A DNA stretch of 64,000 nt from the NCBI RefSeq assembly GCF_014646815.1, contig NZ_BMNZ01000007.1, forward strand, positions 62,001 to 126,000, read 5' to 3'. Each line of letters opens with the position of its first letter. The first letter of the stretch is position 1. Below, one piece after another: positions 33,675 through 44,951 of this stretch. Source of the DNA: Terrabacter tumescens. GTDB taxonomy: Bacteria > Actinomycetota > Actinomycetes > Actinomycetales > Dermatophilaceae. Under the pieces are notes generated by a model, which was not told the origin of the DNA, searched no databases, and saw only the letters and a program-made list of their open reading frames with translations. The position numbers and the translations under genes are program-made.

Positions 33675-36600
33675 GGGAAGCCTCCATGATCCGGTTCCAC
33701 ACTTCTGGGCCGTCGAGGTCGAGGCCCTGGGCCTCTGCCTCGGCGCGCACGTCGAGGACGCGCTGGTAGTCACGAGGCAGCACGAGCGTGAAGCGCTCGC
33801 GTGCGGCCGACCAGTCGTCGAGCAGGCCTCGGGCGACGGGCGACTCGGTCCACCGCGCGTGCGCCTCGAGCAGCTCGCGCAGCGGCTCCTCGTCGGCGTC
33901 GCGCAGCGGCATGAGGTCGACCATCTCGCGGTTGACGAGGTCGGCGTCGAGGTCGAGGACGTAGGCCAGGCCACCGGACATGCCGGCCGCGAAGTTGCGC
34001 CCGGTCTGCCCGAGCACGACGGCCGTGCCGCCCGTCATGTACTCGCAGCCGTGGTCGCCGACGCCCTCGACGACCGCGTGGGCGCCGGAGTTGCGCACGC
34101 AGAAGCGCTCGCCGACGATGCCGCGCAGGAAGAGCTGGCCCGTCGTCGCGCCGTAGGCGATGACGTTGCCGCCGATGACGTTCTCCTCGGCCACGAGGGT
34201 GGCGTCGCGGTGCGGTCGCACGACGACGCGGCCGCCCGACAGGCCCTTGCCGACGTAGTCGTTGGCGTCGCCGAAGAGCTGCATCGTGACACCGGCCGGG
34301 AGGAAGGCGCCGAACGACTGCCCACCGGACCCGGTCATCGTCAGCTCGATCGTGTTGTCCGCGAGCCCCTGCGGGTGGGCCTTGGTCACGTGGTGACCGA
34401 GCATCGTGCCGACGGTGCGGTTGACGTTGCGCACGGCGATCTCGGTGCGCACCGGCTCACCGGTCTCGATGGCCGACAGGGCACGGCTCAGGAGCTCGTT
34501 GTCGAGCGCCTTGTCGAGCCCGTGGTCCTGGGAGGCCGACTGGTGGAGCGTGCCACCGGTCGGGTTGTCGGCCACGGCGAGGATCGGGCTGAGGTCGAGG
34601 CCCGAGGCCTTCCAGTGCGCGATCGCCTTGTCGAGGTCGAGGCTGCCGACCTGGCCGACGGCCTCCTCGATCGAGCGGAAGCCGAGCGAGGCGAGGTGCT
34701 CGCGCACCTCCTGGGCGATGTACTCGAAGAAGGTCTCGACGAACTCCGGCTTGCCCGAGAAGCGCGAGCGCAGCTCGGGGTTCTGCGTGGCGATGCCGAC
34801 CGGACAGGTGTCGAGGTGGCACACGCGCATCATGACGCAGCCCGAGACGACGAGCGGCGCCGTCGCGAAACCGAACTCCTCGGCGCCGAGCAGGGCCGCG
34901 ACGACGACGTCGCGCCCGGTCTTCAGCTGGCCGTCGACCTGGACGACGATGCGGTCGCGCAGGCCGTTGAGCACGAGGGTCTGCTGGGCCTCGGCGAGGC
35001 CGAGCTCCCACGGCGCACCCGCGTGCTTGAGCGACGTGAGCGGGCTCGCGCCGGTGCCGCCGTCGTGCCCGGAGATGAGCACGACGTCGGCGTGCGCCTT
35101 GGACACGCCGGCCGCGACGGTGCCGACGCCGATCTCGGAGACGAGCTTGACGTGGATGCGCGCCGACGGGTTGGCGTTCTTGAGGTCGTGGATCAGCTGC
35201 GCCAGGTCCTCGATGGAGTAGATGTCGTGGTGCGGCGGGGGCGAGATGAGCCCGACACCGGGCGTCGAGTGCCGGGTCTTGGCCACCCACGGGTAGACCT
35301 TGTGGCCGGGCAGCTGGCCGCCCTCGCCGGGCTTGGCGCCCTGGGCCATCTTGATCTGGATGTCATCGGAGTGGGTGAGGTAGAGGCTCGTCACGCCGAA
35401 GCGGCCCGAGGCGACCTGCTTGACCGCCGACCGGCGCTCGGGGTCGAGGAGCCGGTCGACGTCCTCGCCGCCCTCACCGGTGTTGGAGCGTCCGCCGAGG
35501 TGGTTCATGGCGATCGCGAGGGTCTCGTGCGCCTCCTTGGAGATCGAGCCGTAGCTCATCGCGCCGGTGTTGAAACGCTTGACGATCTCGCTGACCGGCT
35601 CGACCTCCTCGATCGGCACGGGGAGGCGACCGGTGACGCCCGTCGGGCGGAAGCCCATGAGGCCGCGCAGCGTCATGAGGCGCGAGGTCTGGTCGTCGAC
35701 GCGGTTGGTGTACTGCTTGAAGATGTCGTAGCGGCGCTGGCGCGTCGAGTGTTGGAGGCGGAAGACCGTCTCGGGGTCGAAGAGGTGGGGCTCACCCTCG
35801 CGCCGCCACTGGTACTCGCCGCCGACCTCGAGGGTGCGGTGCGGCTGGTGCACGCCGTCCGGCGGGTAGGCCCGCGCATGGCGGTCCGCAGTCTCGCGGG
35901 CGATGACGTCGAGCCCGACCCCGCCGAGCTGGCTCACCGTGCCCGTGAAGTAGCGCTCGACGAGGGCCTGGGACAGGCCGATGGCCTCGAAGACCTGCGC
36001 GCCGCGGTAGGACGCCACGGTCGAGATGCCCATCTTGGACATGACCTTGAGCACGCCCTTGCCGAGCGCCTTGATGAGGTTGGCGACGGCCTTCTCGGCG
36101 GTGACGCCCTCGATCTCACCGGCCCGGACGAGGTCCTCGACCGTCTCCATCGCGAGGTACGGGTTGACGGCAGCCGCACCGAAGCCGATGAGGAGGGCCA
36201 CGTGGTGGACCTCGCGCACGTCGCCGGCCTCGACGAGCAGGCCCACCTGGGTGCGGGTCTTCTCGCGGATGAGGTGGTGGTGCACGGCCGCGGTCAGCAG
36301 AAGCGACGGGATCGGCGCGAGGTCGCGGCCGGAGTCGCGGTCGGAGAGCACGACGAAGCGCGCGCCCCGCGAGATGGCCCGCGACACCTCGGCGAAGATC
36401 TCCTCGAGGCGGTCGCGCATGGCGGCCGCTCCCCCGGTGACGTCGTAGAGACCGCGCACGACGTGAGTGGCGTAGCCCGGCAGGTCACCGTCGGCGTTGA
36501 TGTGCACGATCTTGGCGAGCTCGTCGTTGTCGATGACCGGGAAGTCGAGGACGAGCTGGCGCGCGTGGCTGGGCGAGGCCGACAGTGCGTTGCCCTCGGG

Positions 36601-38232
36601 TCCCATGTAGGTCCCGAGCGAGGTGACGAGCTCCTCGCGGATCGCGTCGAGCGGCGGGTTGGTCACCTGCGCGAAGAGCTGGGTGAAGTAGTCGAAGAGC
36701 AGGCGTGGGCGCGAGGACAGCACGGCGATGGGCGTGTCGGTGCCCATCGAGCCGAGCGCCTCTCCCCCGGACTTCGCCATCGGGGTGAGCAGGATGCGCA
36801 GCTCCTCGGCGGTGTAGCCGAAGGTCTGCTGGCGGCGCGCGACGGAGGCGGCCGTGTGCACGATGTGCTCGCGCTCAGGGAGGTCCTCGAGGCGGATGAG
36901 GCCCGCGTGCAGCCACTCGGCATACGGCTTGGCGGCGGCGAGCTGGGACTTGATCTCCTCGTCGCTGACGATCCGGCCGTGCTCGGTGTCGACGAGGAAC
37001 ATCTTGCCGGGCTGCAGGCGGCCGCGCTGGACGATGGTCTCGGGGTCGAGCTCGAGGACCCCGGACTCGGAGGCGAGGACGACGAGGCCGTCGTCGGTCA
37101 CGGTGTAGCGGCCGGGGCGCAGGCCGTTGCGGTCGAGGACGGCGCCGACGAGCGTGCCGTCGCTGAAGCAGACGTTGGCCGGCCCGTCCCACGGCTCCAT
37201 GAACGTCGAGTGGAACTCGTAGAACGCCTTGCGGGCCGGGTCCATCGTGGCGTGGTTCTCCCACGCCTCGGGGATCATCATGAGCACCGCGTGCGGGAGC
37301 GAGCGGCCGCCGAGGTGCAGCAGCTCGAGCACCTCGTCGAAGCTCGCGGAGTCGGACGCGTCGGGCGTGCAGATCGGGAAGACGCGCTCGAGGTCGCCCG
37401 GGATGATGTCCGACGTCAGCAGGCTCTCGCGGGCGTGCATCCAGTTGCGGTTGCCCTTGACGGTGTTGATCTCGCCGTTGTGGGCGATGAACCGGTAGGG
37501 GTGCGCGAGCGGCCACGACGGGAACGTGTTGGTCGAGAAGCGCGAGTGCACGAGGGCCAGCTCGCTCGCGAACCGCGGGTCGGACAGGTCGGGGAAGAAC
37601 GGCTCGAGCTGACCGGTGGTCAGCATGCCCTTGTAGACGATGGTGCGCGAGCTGAGCGAGGAGAAGTAGACGTCGACCTCGTGCTCGGCGCGCTTGCGCA
37701 GGCAGAACGCCAGCCGGTCGAGCCCGAGGGCCACCTGGCGGCCGATCGAGCTGCTGACGAAGAGCTGCTCGAAGAACGGCATGCACTCACGGGCGACGGT
37801 GCCGACGAGGTCGCCCTCGACGGGGACCTCGCGCCAGCCGAGCACCTTGAGGTTCTCGGCGACGGCGATCTCCTCGATGCGGGCCTTGGCGGCCGCGCGC
37901 TCGATGGGGTTCTGCGGCAGGAAGGCGATGCCCGCGGCATACGCCCCGCTGTTGGGCAGCGTGAACGGCACCGTGGCGCGGAAGAACTCGTCGGGGATCT
38001 GCGTCAGGATGCCCGCGCCGTCACCGACGAGCGGGTCGGCGCCGGTGGCCCCCCGGTGGTCGAGGTTGCGCAGCGCGGTCAGGGCGTGGTCGACGATGTC
38101 GTGGCCGGCAGTGCCCCGCATCGTCGCGATGAGCGCGACGCCGCAGGCGTCGTGCTCGTGCTCGCGTCGGTAGAGACCGGAGTTCTCCGGGTGTGCACTG
38201 AAGAGAGCACGGGTGCGGGTGTGCGGCGGCAT
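33667..38232 (-). CDS. gltB: Glutamate synthase (NADPH) large subunit
   Basis: A 1521-residue enzyme that makes two glutamates from glutamine and 2-oxoglutarate. The catalytic Cys of the class II amidotransferase is residue 30 ([10 protein letters not shown]), so a 29-residue propeptide is expected to be cleaved. The central domain, the FMN-binding barrel ([39 protein letters not shown]), the 3Fe-4S cysteines in [20 protein letters not shown] and the C-terminal beta-helix domain are complete. The ATG at 38232 follows GAAGG. Two GTATGCCG octamers lie inside. Confidence 0.97.
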   Translation of the reverse strand: MPPHTRTRALFSAHPENSGLYRREHEHDACGVALIATMRGTAGHDIVDHALTALRNLDHRGATGADPLVGDGAGILTQIPDEFFRATVPFTLPNSGAYAAGIAFLPQNPIERAAAKARIEEIAVAENLKVLGWREVPVEGDLVGTVARECMPFFEQLFVSSSIGRQVALGLDRLAFCLRKRAEHEVDVYFSSLSSRTIVYKGMLTTGQLEPFFPDLSDPRFASELALVHSRFSTNTFPSWPLAHPYRFIAHNGEINTVKGNRNWMHARESLLTSDIIPGDLERVFPICTPDASDSASFDEVLELLHLGGRSLPHAVLMMIPEAWENHATMDPARKAFYEFHSTFMEPWDGPANVCFSDGTLVGAVLDRNGLRPGRYTVTDDGLVVLASESGVLELDPETIVQRGRLQPGKMFLVDTEHGRIVSDEEIKSQLAAAKPYAEWLHAGLIRLEDLPEREHIVHTAASVARRQQTFGYTAEELRILLTPMAKSGGEALGSMGTDTPIAVLSSRPRLLFDYFTQLFAQVTNPPLDAIREELVTSLGTYMGPEGNALSASPSHARQLVLDFPVIDNDELAKIVHINADGDLPGYATHVVRGLYDVTGGAAAMRDRLEEIFAEVSRAISRGARFVVLSDRDSGRDLAPIPSLLLTAAVHHHLIREKTRTQVGLLVEAGDVREVHHVALLIGFGAAAVNPYLAMETVEDLVRAGEIEGVTAEKAVANLIKALGKGVLKVMSKMGISTVASYRGAQVFEAIGLSQALVERYFTGTVSQLGGVGLDVIARETADRHARAYPPDGVHQPHRTLEVGGEYQWRREGEPHLFDPETVFRLQHSTRQRRYDIFKQYTNRVDDQTSRLMTLRGLMGFRPTGVTGRLPVPIEEVEPVSEIVKRFNTGAMSYGSISKEAHETLAIAMNHLGGRSNTGEGGEDVDRLLDPERRSAVKQVASGRFGVTSLYLTHSDDIQIKMAQGAKPGEGGQLPGHKVYPWVAKTRHSTPGVGLISPPPHHDIYSIEDLAQLIHDLKNANPSARIHVKLVSEIGVGTVAAGVSKAHADVVLISGHDGGTGASPLTSLKHAGAPWELGLAEAQQTLVLNGLRDRIVVQVDGQLKTGRDVVVAALLGAEEFGFATAPLVVSGCVMMRVCHLDTCPVGIATQNPELRSRFSGKPEFVETFFEYIAQEVREHLASLGFRSIEEAVGQVGSLDLDKAIAHWKASGLDLSPILAVADNPTGGTLHQSASQDHGLDKALDNELLSRALSAIETGEPVRTEIAVRNVNRTVGTMLGHHVTKAHPQGLADNTIELTMTGSGGQSFGAFLPAGVTMQLFGDANDYVGKGLSGGRVVVRPHRDATLVAEENVIGGNVIAYGATTGQLFLRGIVGERFCVRNSGAHAVVEGVGDHGCEYMTGGTAVVLGQTGRNFAAGMSGGLAYVLDLDADLVNREMVDLMPLRDADEEPLRELLEAHARWTESPVARGLLDDWSAARERFTLVLPRDYQRVLDVRAEAEAQGLDLDGPEVWNRIMEASRG

Positions 38233-38400
38233 CTTCACCGTCCTTCTGCTGGGTCCCAGGCGGCGACCACGACCGGGCCGGCGACATGACTGAGGGCATG
38301 TGGACGGCACTGGCCACAGGCGTTGCGACGACGATATCGGAGGGACCGCTCGTCCTACCTGTTGATACGGCGGATTCCGCATCCTGAGACGTCGTGCTCA

Positions 38401-38418
38401 CGTCCCGGCGTCGGGACG
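38401..38418 (-). terminator. Hairpin after lgt
   Basis: CGTCCCG, loop GCGT and CGGGACG form a 7-bp stem 14 nt beyond the lgt stop codon. It would end the trp-lgt transcript before the gltB gene. The rest of the 38233-38431 gap must hold the gltB promoter, but no clear -35/-10 pair was identified there. Confidence 0.55.
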
Positions 38419-38431
38419 GAGCCGGCACGCG

Positions 38432-39523
38432 TCACGACTGCGTCGGACGCTCCACCTTCGTCGCGCCGGTCGCCGTGGCGTTCGGCCGGTCGGCGGGCGC
38501 CACGGCCGAAGAATCTCCGGCCTCGGGCTCGCTCGCCCCGGCAGCATCGGCCGTGGCCTCGGCCGCGTCGTGAGACTCGTCACCCTCGGCGGCATCGGGG
38601 GCCTCGGTGGCCTCGGCGCCGTCGGTGTCCTTCGAGTCCTCGGCCGTCGCCGGCAGGGCCGGCTGCTCCATCCGGCCGAAGCGGCGCCACAGGACGACGC
38701 CGAGGAGGAAGACGAGGATCGAGACCCATGTGTTGACCCGCTGGCCGAGGATGACGTTCGCGGAGTCCGAGCGCATGTTCTCGATGACGATGCGCCCGAC
38801 CGGGTAGCCCATGACGTAGGCGGCGAAGACCTGCCCCGCCTTGAGCGGACGGCGCCGGCCCAGCCAGACGAGGAAGGCCGCGAGCAGCAGGCACCACAGC
38901 GCCTCGTAGAGGAAGGTGGGGTGGAAGTAGCCCTTGACGATCGGGTTGCCCGTGGCGTCGACGACCGCCCGGCCGGCCGAGGTGTCCCACTCGTAGATGC
39001 GCAGCTTCCACGGCACGTCGGTGGGCGCGCCGTAGATCTCGTTGTTGAACCAGTTGCCGAAGCGACCCATGGCCTGCGCGATCGCGAGGCCCGGCGCCGC
39101 GGCGTCGACGAAGTCGCGGAAGGCGACACCGTTCTTGCGGCAGCCGATCCACGCGCCGACGGCGCCGAGCGCGACGGCGCCCCAGATGCCGAGGCCGCCC
39201 TCGTAGATGGCGAAGGCCTTCCACGGGTCGCCGTTCTGACCGAAGTACGGCTGGGGCGTGGTGATGAGGTGGTAGATGCGGCCGCCGACGATGCCGAACG
39301 GCACCGCCCAGGCGGAGATGTCGATGGCGATGCCCTTGCGGTGGCCGCGCGCCTCGAGGCGCTTCTGCGTCAGCCAGACGGCGACGACGATGCCGGCGAG
39401 GATGCACATGGCGTAGCCGCGGATCGGCAGCGGGCCGAGGTGCCAGACGCCGACGCTCGGCGACGGGATCTCGGCCGGGAGGGCGGCGTGGAGCGCGCCG
39501 GGCAAGGCGGCCAGGACGCTCAC
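38432..39523 (-). CDS. lgt: Prolipoprotein diacylglyceryl transferase
   Basis: A 363-residue membrane enzyme that attaches diacylglycerol to the lipobox cysteine of prolipoproteins. It has about seven membrane segments and the signatures HLGPLPIRGYA near the N-terminus and the Lgt motif AQAMGRFGNWFNNEIYG. HPTFLYEALWCL and PVGRIVIENMRSDS also match. The last 90 or so residues are an acidic, Ala/Glu-rich cytoplasmic tail, common in actinobacterial Lgt. The GTG start at 39523 overlaps the trpA stop (GTGA), so lgt belongs to the trp operon. Confidence 0.95.
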   Translation of the reverse strand: MSVLAALPGALHAALPAEIPSPSVGVWHLGPLPIRGYAMCILAGIVVAVWLTQKRLEARGHRKGIAIDISAWAVPFGIVGGRIYHLITTPQPYFGQNGDPWKAFAIYEGGLGIWGAVALGAVGAWIGCRKNGVAFRDFVDAAAPGLAIAQAMGRFGNWFNNEIYGAPTDVPWKLRIYEWDTSAGRAVVDATGNPIVKGYFHPTFLYEALWCLLLAAFLVWLGRRRPLKAGQVFAAYVMGYPVGRIVIENMRSDSANVILGQRVNTWVSILVFLLGVVLWRRFGRMEQPALPATAEDSKDTDGAEATEAPDAAEGDESHDAAEATADAAGASEPEAGDSSAVAPADRPNATATGATKVERPTQS

Positions 39524-40320
39524 GCGCGGCTCCGGCGGACGCCGTCGGCGAGCTCGCGGGCCAGCGCGCCGAGGGCCTCGAGCCCCTGCTCCTCGGAGTC
39601 GGCCTCGGTGAGGCACCGCACGAGGGCGGAGCCGACGATGACGCCGTCGGCGTAGCGACCCACCTCGGCGGCCTGGTCGCCGGTGGAGACCCCGAGCCCG
39701 ACGCAGACGGGCAGGTCGGTGTGCTCGCGGGTGCGCGAGACGAGGGCGTCGGCGGCCTCGCCGACGCTGGCCCGCGCCCCGGTGACACCCATGACGGCGG
39801 TCGCGTAGACGAACCCGCGGCACCGGGCCGTCACAGCGGACAGGCGCTCCGGCGTCGAGCTCGGCGCGACGAGGAAGACCTTGTCGAGGTCGTGGGCGTC
39901 CGCGGCGGCGATCCAGTCGCCCGCCTCGTCGGGGATGAGGTCGGGCGTGATGAGCCCGGCTCCCCCGGCGGCGGCGAGGTCGGCGGCGAACCGCTCCACG
40001 CCGTAGCGCAGCACCGGGTTCCAGTAGGTCATGACGAGCGCACCGGCACCCGCGTCGGACACCTCACGGGCAGCGGTGAAGATGTCGGTGAGGTGCACCC
40101 CGGCGGCCAGCGCCCGGACGGCGGCGTCCTGGATGACGGGACCGTCCATGACGGGGTCGCTGTAGGGGACTCCGATCTCGACGATGTCGACGCCGGAGTC
40201 GACGAGGACCTTCATCGCGGTGATCGAGCCCTCGACCGAGGGGAAGCCCACGGGGAGGTAGCCGATGAGGGCCGGACGGCCGTCGGCGCGGCACTTCTCG
40301 AAGACGGAGTCGACGCTCAC
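39520..40320 (-). CDS. trpA: Tryptophan synthase alpha subunit
   Basis: A 266-residue TIM-barrel that cleaves indole-3-glycerol phosphate to indole. The catalytic Glu is in [21 protein letters not shown] and the Asp in [27 protein letters not shown] and [12 protein letters not shown] are the phosphate-site loops. GTG at 40320 overlaps the trpB stop by 4 bp (GTGA). Confidence 0.96.
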   Translation of the reverse strand: MSVDSVFEKCRADGRPALIGYLPVGFPSVEGSITAMKVLVDSGVDIVEIGVPYSDPVMDGPVIQDAAVRALAAGVHLTDIFTAAREVSDAGAGALVMTYWNPVLRYGVERFAADLAAAGGAGLITPDLIPDEAGDWIAAADAHDLDKVFLVAPSSTPERLSAVTARCRGFVYATAVMGVTGARASVGEAADALVSRTREHTDLPVCVGLGVSTGDQAAEVGRYADGVIVGSALVRCLTEADSEEQGLEALGALARELADGVRRSRA

Positions 40321-41576
40321 TGCTGGACCCCCATGCCCTTGGCGCCGTCGTCGTCGGGCAGGCGCGTCGCGCCCTCGCCGTCGATGAGACCGAACCACTC
40401 CGCGGCCGTGTGGACGTCCTTGTCGCCGCGTCCCGACAGGTTGACGAGCAGGACCGCGTCGGGGCCGAGCTCGCGCCCGACCTTGATCGCACCCGCGAGG
40501 GCGTGCGCGCTCTCGATGGCGGGAAGGATGCCCTCGGTGCGCGAGAGCAGCGAGAACGCCTCCATCGCCTCGTCGTCGGTCACGGGGCGGTACTCCGCCC
40601 GGCCCGACTCGAGCAGGTGGGCGTGCTCGGGACCGACGCTGGGGTAGTCGAGCCCGGCCGAGACGCTGTGCGACTCGACGGTCTGGCCGTCCTCGTCCTG
40701 CATGACGTAGGTGAACGCACCGTGGAGCACGCCGGGGATGCCGGCCGAGAAGCGCGCGGCGTGCTTGCCGGACGCGACGCCCTCGCCCCCGGCCTCGAAG
40801 CCGATGAGCCGGACCGAACGGTCGTCGATGAACCGGTGGAAGATCCCGATCGCGTTGGAGCCGCCGCCGACGCAGGCGAGCACCGCGTCGGGGAGGCGCC
40901 CGACGAGGTCGAGCACCTGCTGGCGCGCCTCGACGCCGATGACGCGGTGGAAGTCGCGGACCATCTCGGGGAACGGGTGCGGACCGGTCACGGTGCCGAG
41001 GACGTAGTGCGTCGTGGCGACGTTGGCCACCCAGTCGCGGAAGGCCTCGTTGACGGCGTCCTTGAGCGTCTTGCTGCCGTTGTCGACGGGCACCACCGTG
41101 GCGCCGAGCAGCCGCATGCGCGCGACGTTGAGCGCCTGGCGCTCGGTGTCCTTGCGGCCCATGTAGACGACGCACTCGAGCCCGAGCAGGGCGGCGGCCG
41201 TGGCCGTGGCGACGCCGTGCTGGCCGGCACCGGTCTCGGCGATGACGCGCGTCTTGCCCATGCGCTTGGTCAGCAGGGCCTGGCCGAGGACGTTGTTGAT
41301 CTTGTGCGAGCCCGTGTGGTTGAGGTCCTCGCGCTTGAGGATGATCCGCGCGCCGCCGCAGTGCTCGGCGAAGCGCGGCACCTCGGTGATGAGGCTGGGG
41401 CGGCCGGTGTAGGTGCGGTGCAGCCGCTCGAGCTCGCCGACGAACTCCGGGTCCACGACGGCCTTGCGCCAGACCTCCTCGAGCTGCTCGAGGGCGGGGA
41501 TGAGGGCCTCGGGGACGTAGCGTCCACCGAAACCGCCGAAGCGGCCGTATGCCGGCACGTTGGATGTCGTGGTCAT
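40317..41576 (-). CDS. trpB: Tryptophan synthase beta subunit
   Basis: A 419-residue PLP enzyme that joins indole and serine. The PLP lysine lies in [15 protein letters not shown], the catalytic Glu in [15 protein letters not shown], and the phosphate loop is [10 protein letters not shown]. The ATG at 41576 has AGGAG 7 nt upstream; the GTG at 41582, which overlaps the trpC stop, is too close to that site but cannot be excluded. The third residue context PAYG carries a GTATGCCG octamer on the opposite strand. Confidence 0.97.
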   Translation of the reverse strand: MTTTSNVPAYGRFGGFGGRYVPEALIPALEQLEEVWRKAVVDPEFVGELERLHRTYTGRPSLITEVPRFAEHCGGARIILKREDLNHTGSHKINNVLGQALLTKRMGKTRVIAETGAGQHGVATATAAALLGLECVVYMGRKDTERQALNVARMRLLGATVVPVDNGSKTLKDAVNEAFRDWVANVATTHYVLGTVTGPHPFPEMVRDFHRVIGVEARQQVLDLVGRLPDAVLACVGGGSNAIGIFHRFIDDRSVRLIGFEAGGEGVASGKHAARFSAGIPGVLHGAFTYVMQDEDGQTVESHSVSAGLDYPSVGPEHAHLLESGRAEYRPVTDDEAMEAFSLLSRTEGILPAIESAHALAGAIKVGRELGPDAVLLVNLSGRGDKDVHTAAEWFGLIDGEGATRLPDDDGAKGMGVQQ

Positions 41577-41578
41577 GC

Positions 41579-42406
41579 TCACTCTCCTGCCGCGCCGGGG
41601 TGGGCCTGGGCCCGGACCGCGGTCGCGGCGTCGATGAAGCCGCGGATCGCGGCCTCGGGGGCACCGTCCCTGACGAGGGCCTCGCCGACGAGCACCGCGC
41701 CGGCGCCGGCACGGACGTAGGCGGCCACGTCGGCCGGCCCACCCACCCCGGACTCGGCCACGCCGACGACGCCCTCGGGGACGCGGGGAAGCAGGTCGGT
41801 CACGGTGCGGGGGTCGACCTCGAGGGTCTTGAGGTTGCGGGCGTTGACGCCCACGAGGACGGGGTCGAGCGCCAGGGCCCGGTCGAGCTCGGCGGCGTCG
41901 TGCACCTCGATGAGCGCCGTCATGCCGAGCTCGCGGGCCTGGTCGTGCAGGTCGCGCAGCAGGACGTCGTCGAGCGCCGCGACGATGAGCAGGATGAGGT
42001 CGGCGCCGTGTACACGGGCCTCGGTCACCTGGTACGGCTCGACCATGAAGTCCTTGCGCAGCAAGGGAGTCCGCACTGCGGCGCGCACCTCGTCGAGGTC
42101 GGCGAGGCTGCCTGAGAACCGGCGCTCCTCGGTGAGGACGCTGATGGCGCTCGCACCGCCCGCGGCATACGACCTCGCCAGCAGGCCGGGCTCGGGGATG
42201 GCGGCGAGCGCTCCCTTGCTCGGGCTCGAGCGCTTGACCTCGGCGATGACGGCGACCCCCTCGGCGGAGCGGATGCCGGGCATCGGGTCGAGCGCGGGAG
42301 CCGCGGCGGCGGCCCGTGCCTCGAGCTCGGTCAACGGCAGTGCGGCACGACGGCGCCCGAGATCCTCGCGGACGCCGCCGATGATCCCGTCGAGAACCGT
42401 CGTCAC
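41579..42406 (-). CDS. trpC: Indole-3-glycerol phosphate synthase
   Basis: A 275-residue TIM-barrel enzyme of tryptophan synthesis. [18 protein letters not shown] holds the catalytic Glu and Lys, [22 protein letters not shown] the second Lys, and [14 protein letters not shown] and VAESGV the further active-site residues. GTG at 42406 begins a few nt after the stop of the small membrane-protein gene. trpD (phosphoribosyltransferase) and trpF are absent from this operon and must lie elsewhere. Confidence 0.96.
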   Translation of the reverse strand: MTTVLDGIIGGVREDLGRRRAALPLTELEARAAAAAPALDPMPGIRSAEGVAVIAEVKRSSPSKGALAAIPEPGLLARSYAAGGASAISVLTEERRFSGSLADLDEVRAAVRTPLLRKDFMVEPYQVTEARVHGADLILLIVAALDDVLLRDLHDQARELGMTALIEVHDAAELDRALALDPVLVGVNARNLKTLEVDPRTVTDLLPRVPEGVVGVAESGVGGPADVAAYVRAGAGAVLVGEALVRDGAPEAAIRGFIDAATAVRAQAHPGAAGE

Positions 42407-42411
42407 TGCGC

Positions 42412-42681
42412 TCAGCTCTTGCCGAGGGTCGGGGCACCCACCTCGTCGGGTGCGTCGACGATCGAGCCGCCCTGCGCGTGGTGGCCGTTGCTGCCGTAGC
42501 CGGCCATCGAGAGCAGCTTGCCCGCGACGATGCCCGCGACGATGATGACGGCGCCCACGACGGCGAGCGCGACGCTGGGGATGACGAAGGCGACCGACGC
42601 GATGGCCGTGCCGAGCAGGATGATCCCGACCCCGGTCCAGGCGGCCGTGCTGTGACCGTGGTCCTCGTGCTGCTCTTCCAT
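42412..42681 (-). CDS. HGxxPAAW-type small membrane protein of the trp operon
   Basis: An 89-residue protein with the near-signature [18 protein letters not shown], two membrane segments (about 15-35 and 40-62) and a short hydrophilic tail. Proteins with the HGxxPAAW signature lie in trp operons of many actinobacteria, and their function is not settled. ATG at 42681 with GAGAGGA upstream is preferred over the in-frame ATG at 42735, which lies close to the previous gene end. Confidence 0.82.
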   Translation of the reverse strand: MEEQHEDHGHSTAAWTGVGIILLGTAIASVAFVIPSVALAVVGAVIIVAGIVAGKLLSMAGYGSNGHHAQGGSIVDAPDEVGAPTLGKS

Positions 42682-42739
42682 GGCGTCCTCTCTGGTCCGA
42701 TCGGCTCCACTCTCGTGCGGGCCGACGTCGTTCATTCTG

Positions 42740-43336
42740 TCAGGTCTCGTCGGGGGCGTCGCGCAGGGTCGGGTCCCGCCCCTCGGACAGCTCGTCCCAC
42801 GTGGTGCGCACCTCGCCCCGGGGTCCGCTCGCCGGCTTGTCGCCGCGTTCGTAGCGTCCGGACAGCCCGGCCCACGTGCGGCTCGACACGGCTGTCAGGA
42901 CGGCGCCGACGGCCAACAGGGCCGCCACGACGACCGCTGCCCAGACCCACCCGGTGCTCGCTCCCGTCGCGGCGGGGGCCGTCGTGCGAGCGAGCTCACG
43001 CGCGACCGCGTCGGCCACGGTGTCGACCGGTCGCAGGGCCACGAGCAGCGTCATCGCGAGGGCGCCGAGCGAGGCCAGCACGATGACGACGGCGGCCACC
43101 GCGCGAATGATGCGGCCGCCGGTCATGAGCCCGAGGAGGGCCACCACGCAGACGGCGGTGAGGCCCACGACGCCCGGGGCGGCTGCGCCACCGGTGACCT
43201 CGGTGACGGCCTGGCTGAGGACGTCCCGCGACTCCCCGCTCGCCCACACCCGTGTGGTGAGGCCGAGCAGCAGGGTCGCCGGGACGAGGACGGCGAGCGC
43301 CGCGCGCTTCTTGTCGAGAGCCGTGGGCGAGCTCAT
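42740..43336 (-). CDS. Trp-biosynthesis-associated membrane protein (TIGR02234-like)
   Basis: A 198-residue protein with four membrane segments (about 13-30, 52-74, 78-100, 125-148), a conserved Trp/Ser pattern between them and a hydrophilic tail. Its position directly after trpE with a 4-bp ATGA overlap, and the segment spacing, match the actinobacterial Trp_oprn_chp family. No catalytic residues are evident; roles in tryptophan transport or sensing have been guessed but not shown. Confidence 0.82.
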   Translation of the reverse strand: MSSPTALDKKRAALAVLVPATLLLGLTTRVWASGESRDVLSQAVTEVTGGAAAPGVVGLTAVCVVALLGLMTGGRIIRAVAAVVIVLASLGALAMTLLVALRPVDTVADAVARELARTTAPAATGASTGWVWAAVVVAALLAVGAVLTAVSSRTWAGLSGRYERGDKPASGPRGEVRTTWDELSEGRDPTLRDAPDET

Positions 43337-44916
43337 GCGCGGTGCTCTCCGAGCGGGCGCAGCCCGGCCGCCGCGGCGACGGCGCGCAGGGCGGCCGCGG
43401 CCTTGTTGACCGTCTCCTCGTACTCGAGGTGCGGCACCGAGTCGGCGACGATGCCGGCGCCGGCCTGCACGTGGGCGAGCCCGTCCTTGATGAGCGCGGT
43501 GCGGATCGCGATGGCCATGTCGAGGTCGCCGGCGAAGTCGAGGTAGCCGACGACGCCGCCGTAGAGCCCGCGCCGCAGGCCCTCGTAGGCGTCGATGAGG
43601 GCCATGGCCCGCGGCTTTGGCGCCCCGCTCAGCGTGCCGGCGGGAAAGGTCGCGACGAGCGCGTCGTAGGCGCTCTGGTCGTCGCGGAGGTCGCCGACGA
43701 CGGTCGACTCGATGTGCATGATGTGGCTGTAGCGGCGGATCGACATGAAGTCGACGGTGTCGACGGTGCCGGCCCGGCAGATGCGCTGCAGGTCGTTGCG
43801 CGCGAGGTCGACGAGCATGAGGTGCTCGGCGCGCTCCTTGGCGTCACCGAGCAGCTCCTCGGCGAGGTGAGCGTCGTGGTCGGGGCTCTTGCCGCGGGGA
43901 CGCGATCCGGCGATCGGGTGCGTGATGGCCTGGCGCCCGGTGACCTTGATGAGGGCCTCGGGGCTCGAGCCGACGATGTCGTAGGCCGAGCCGTCAGGGT
44001 GCGGCAGGCGCAGGAGGTACATGTAGGGGCTGGGGTTGCTGACCCGGAGCGCCCGGTAGACGTCGAGGGCGTCGGCCCGGCACGGCACGGTGAAGCGCTG
44101 CGAGACGACGATCTGGAAGGCCTCGCCGGCGCGGATCGCCTCCTTGGCCTCCTCGACCATCTCCTCGAACTCGGGCTGGGTGTGGCTGCTCGTCGGGCGG
44201 CTCTCGATCGGCTCGATCGTCGCGACGGTGCTCGGGGCCGGGGCGGCGAGCTCGTCGGTCATCCGGTCGAGCCGGCTGACCGCGTCGGCCCACGCGTCCT
44301 CGATGCGCTCGTCGGTGGCGTCGTGGTTGACGGCGTTGGCGATGAGCAGCAGCGAGCCGTCGCTGTGGTCGAAGACGGCGAGGTCGGTGGCGAGCATCAT
44401 CGCGACCTCGGGCAGGTCGAGCTCGTCGCGGCCGCCGTCGGGCACGCTCTCCCACCGGCGCACGGCGTCGTAGGTGATCGCGCCGACGAGGCCGCCGGTC
44501 AGGGGCGGCAGCCCGGGCGTGCGCGGGGTGGCCAGGGCCGCGACGGTGTCACGGACCGCCTGCGTCGGGTCACCCTCGGTGGGCAGGCCGACCGGCGGCT
44601 CGCCGATCCAGTGGACGCGGCCGTCCTTCTCGGTCAGCGTCGCAGCGCTGCGGGCGCCGACGATCGAGTATCGCGACCACACTCCCCCGTGCTCCGCGGA
44701 CTCGAGCAGGAAGGTGCCGGGCGCGTCCTTGGCGAGCTTGCGGTAGACGCCGACGGGCGTCTCGGCGTCGGCCAGCACGCGGCGTACGACCGGGATGACG
44801 CGGCGACGCTCCAGCGCGAGCTCGGTGAAGACCTCGAGGCTCGGCCACGTGCGGCCCCACGCGAGGTCGGCGTGCGGCGCGGACGCAGGGGCGAGCGAGG
44901 TGTTCGAGTCGGGCAC
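43333..44916 (-). CDS. trpE: Anthranilate synthase component I
   Basis: A 527-residue chorismate-binding enzyme that makes anthranilate with TrpG. The C-terminal catalytic domain carries AFQIVVSQRF, ITHPIAGSRPRGKSPDHD, DLARNDLQRICRAGTV, FPAGTLSGAPKPRAM and VQAGAGIVADSVPHLEYEET. The N-terminal part has the LLES sequence used for tryptophan feedback binding (TFLLESAEHGG). GTG at 44916 and GTG at 44934 are both possible; neither has a clear ribosome binding site. It is the first gene of the trp operon; trpG is not adjacent. Confidence 0.94.
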   Translation of the reverse strand: MPDSNTSLAPASAPHADLAWGRTWPSLEVFTELALERRRVIPVVRRVLADAETPVGVYRKLAKDAPGTFLLESAEHGGVWSRYSIVGARSAATLTEKDGRVHWIGEPPVGLPTEGDPTQAVRDTVAALATPRTPGLPPLTGGLVGAITYDAVRRWESVPDGGRDELDLPEVAMMLATDLAVFDHSDGSLLLIANAVNHDATDERIEDAWADAVSRLDRMTDELAAPAPSTVATIEPIESRPTSSHTQPEFEEMVEEAKEAIRAGEAFQIVVSQRFTVPCRADALDVYRALRVSNPSPYMYLLRLPHPDGSAYDIVGSSPEALIKVTGRQAITHPIAGSRPRGKSPDHDAHLAEELLGDAKERAEHLMLVDLARNDLQRICRAGTVDTVDFMSIRRYSHIMHIESTVVGDLRDDQSAYDALVATFPAGTLSGAPKPRAMALIDAYEGLRRGLYGGVVGYLDFAGDLDMAIAIRTALIKDGLAHVQAGAGIVADSVPHLEYEETVNKAAAALRAVAAAAGLRPLGEHRA

Positions 44917-44951
44917 CGAGCCATTCTGGCCCACGCGCTCGTGTGCCGTGT

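Noticed and set aside
33601-38289. Long open frame of more than 1500 codons on the plus strand opposite gltB
   Set aside because: It is an antisense shadow typical of high-G+C genes, Asp/Val/Leu/Arg-rich with no domain, while gltB on the minus strand is complete.
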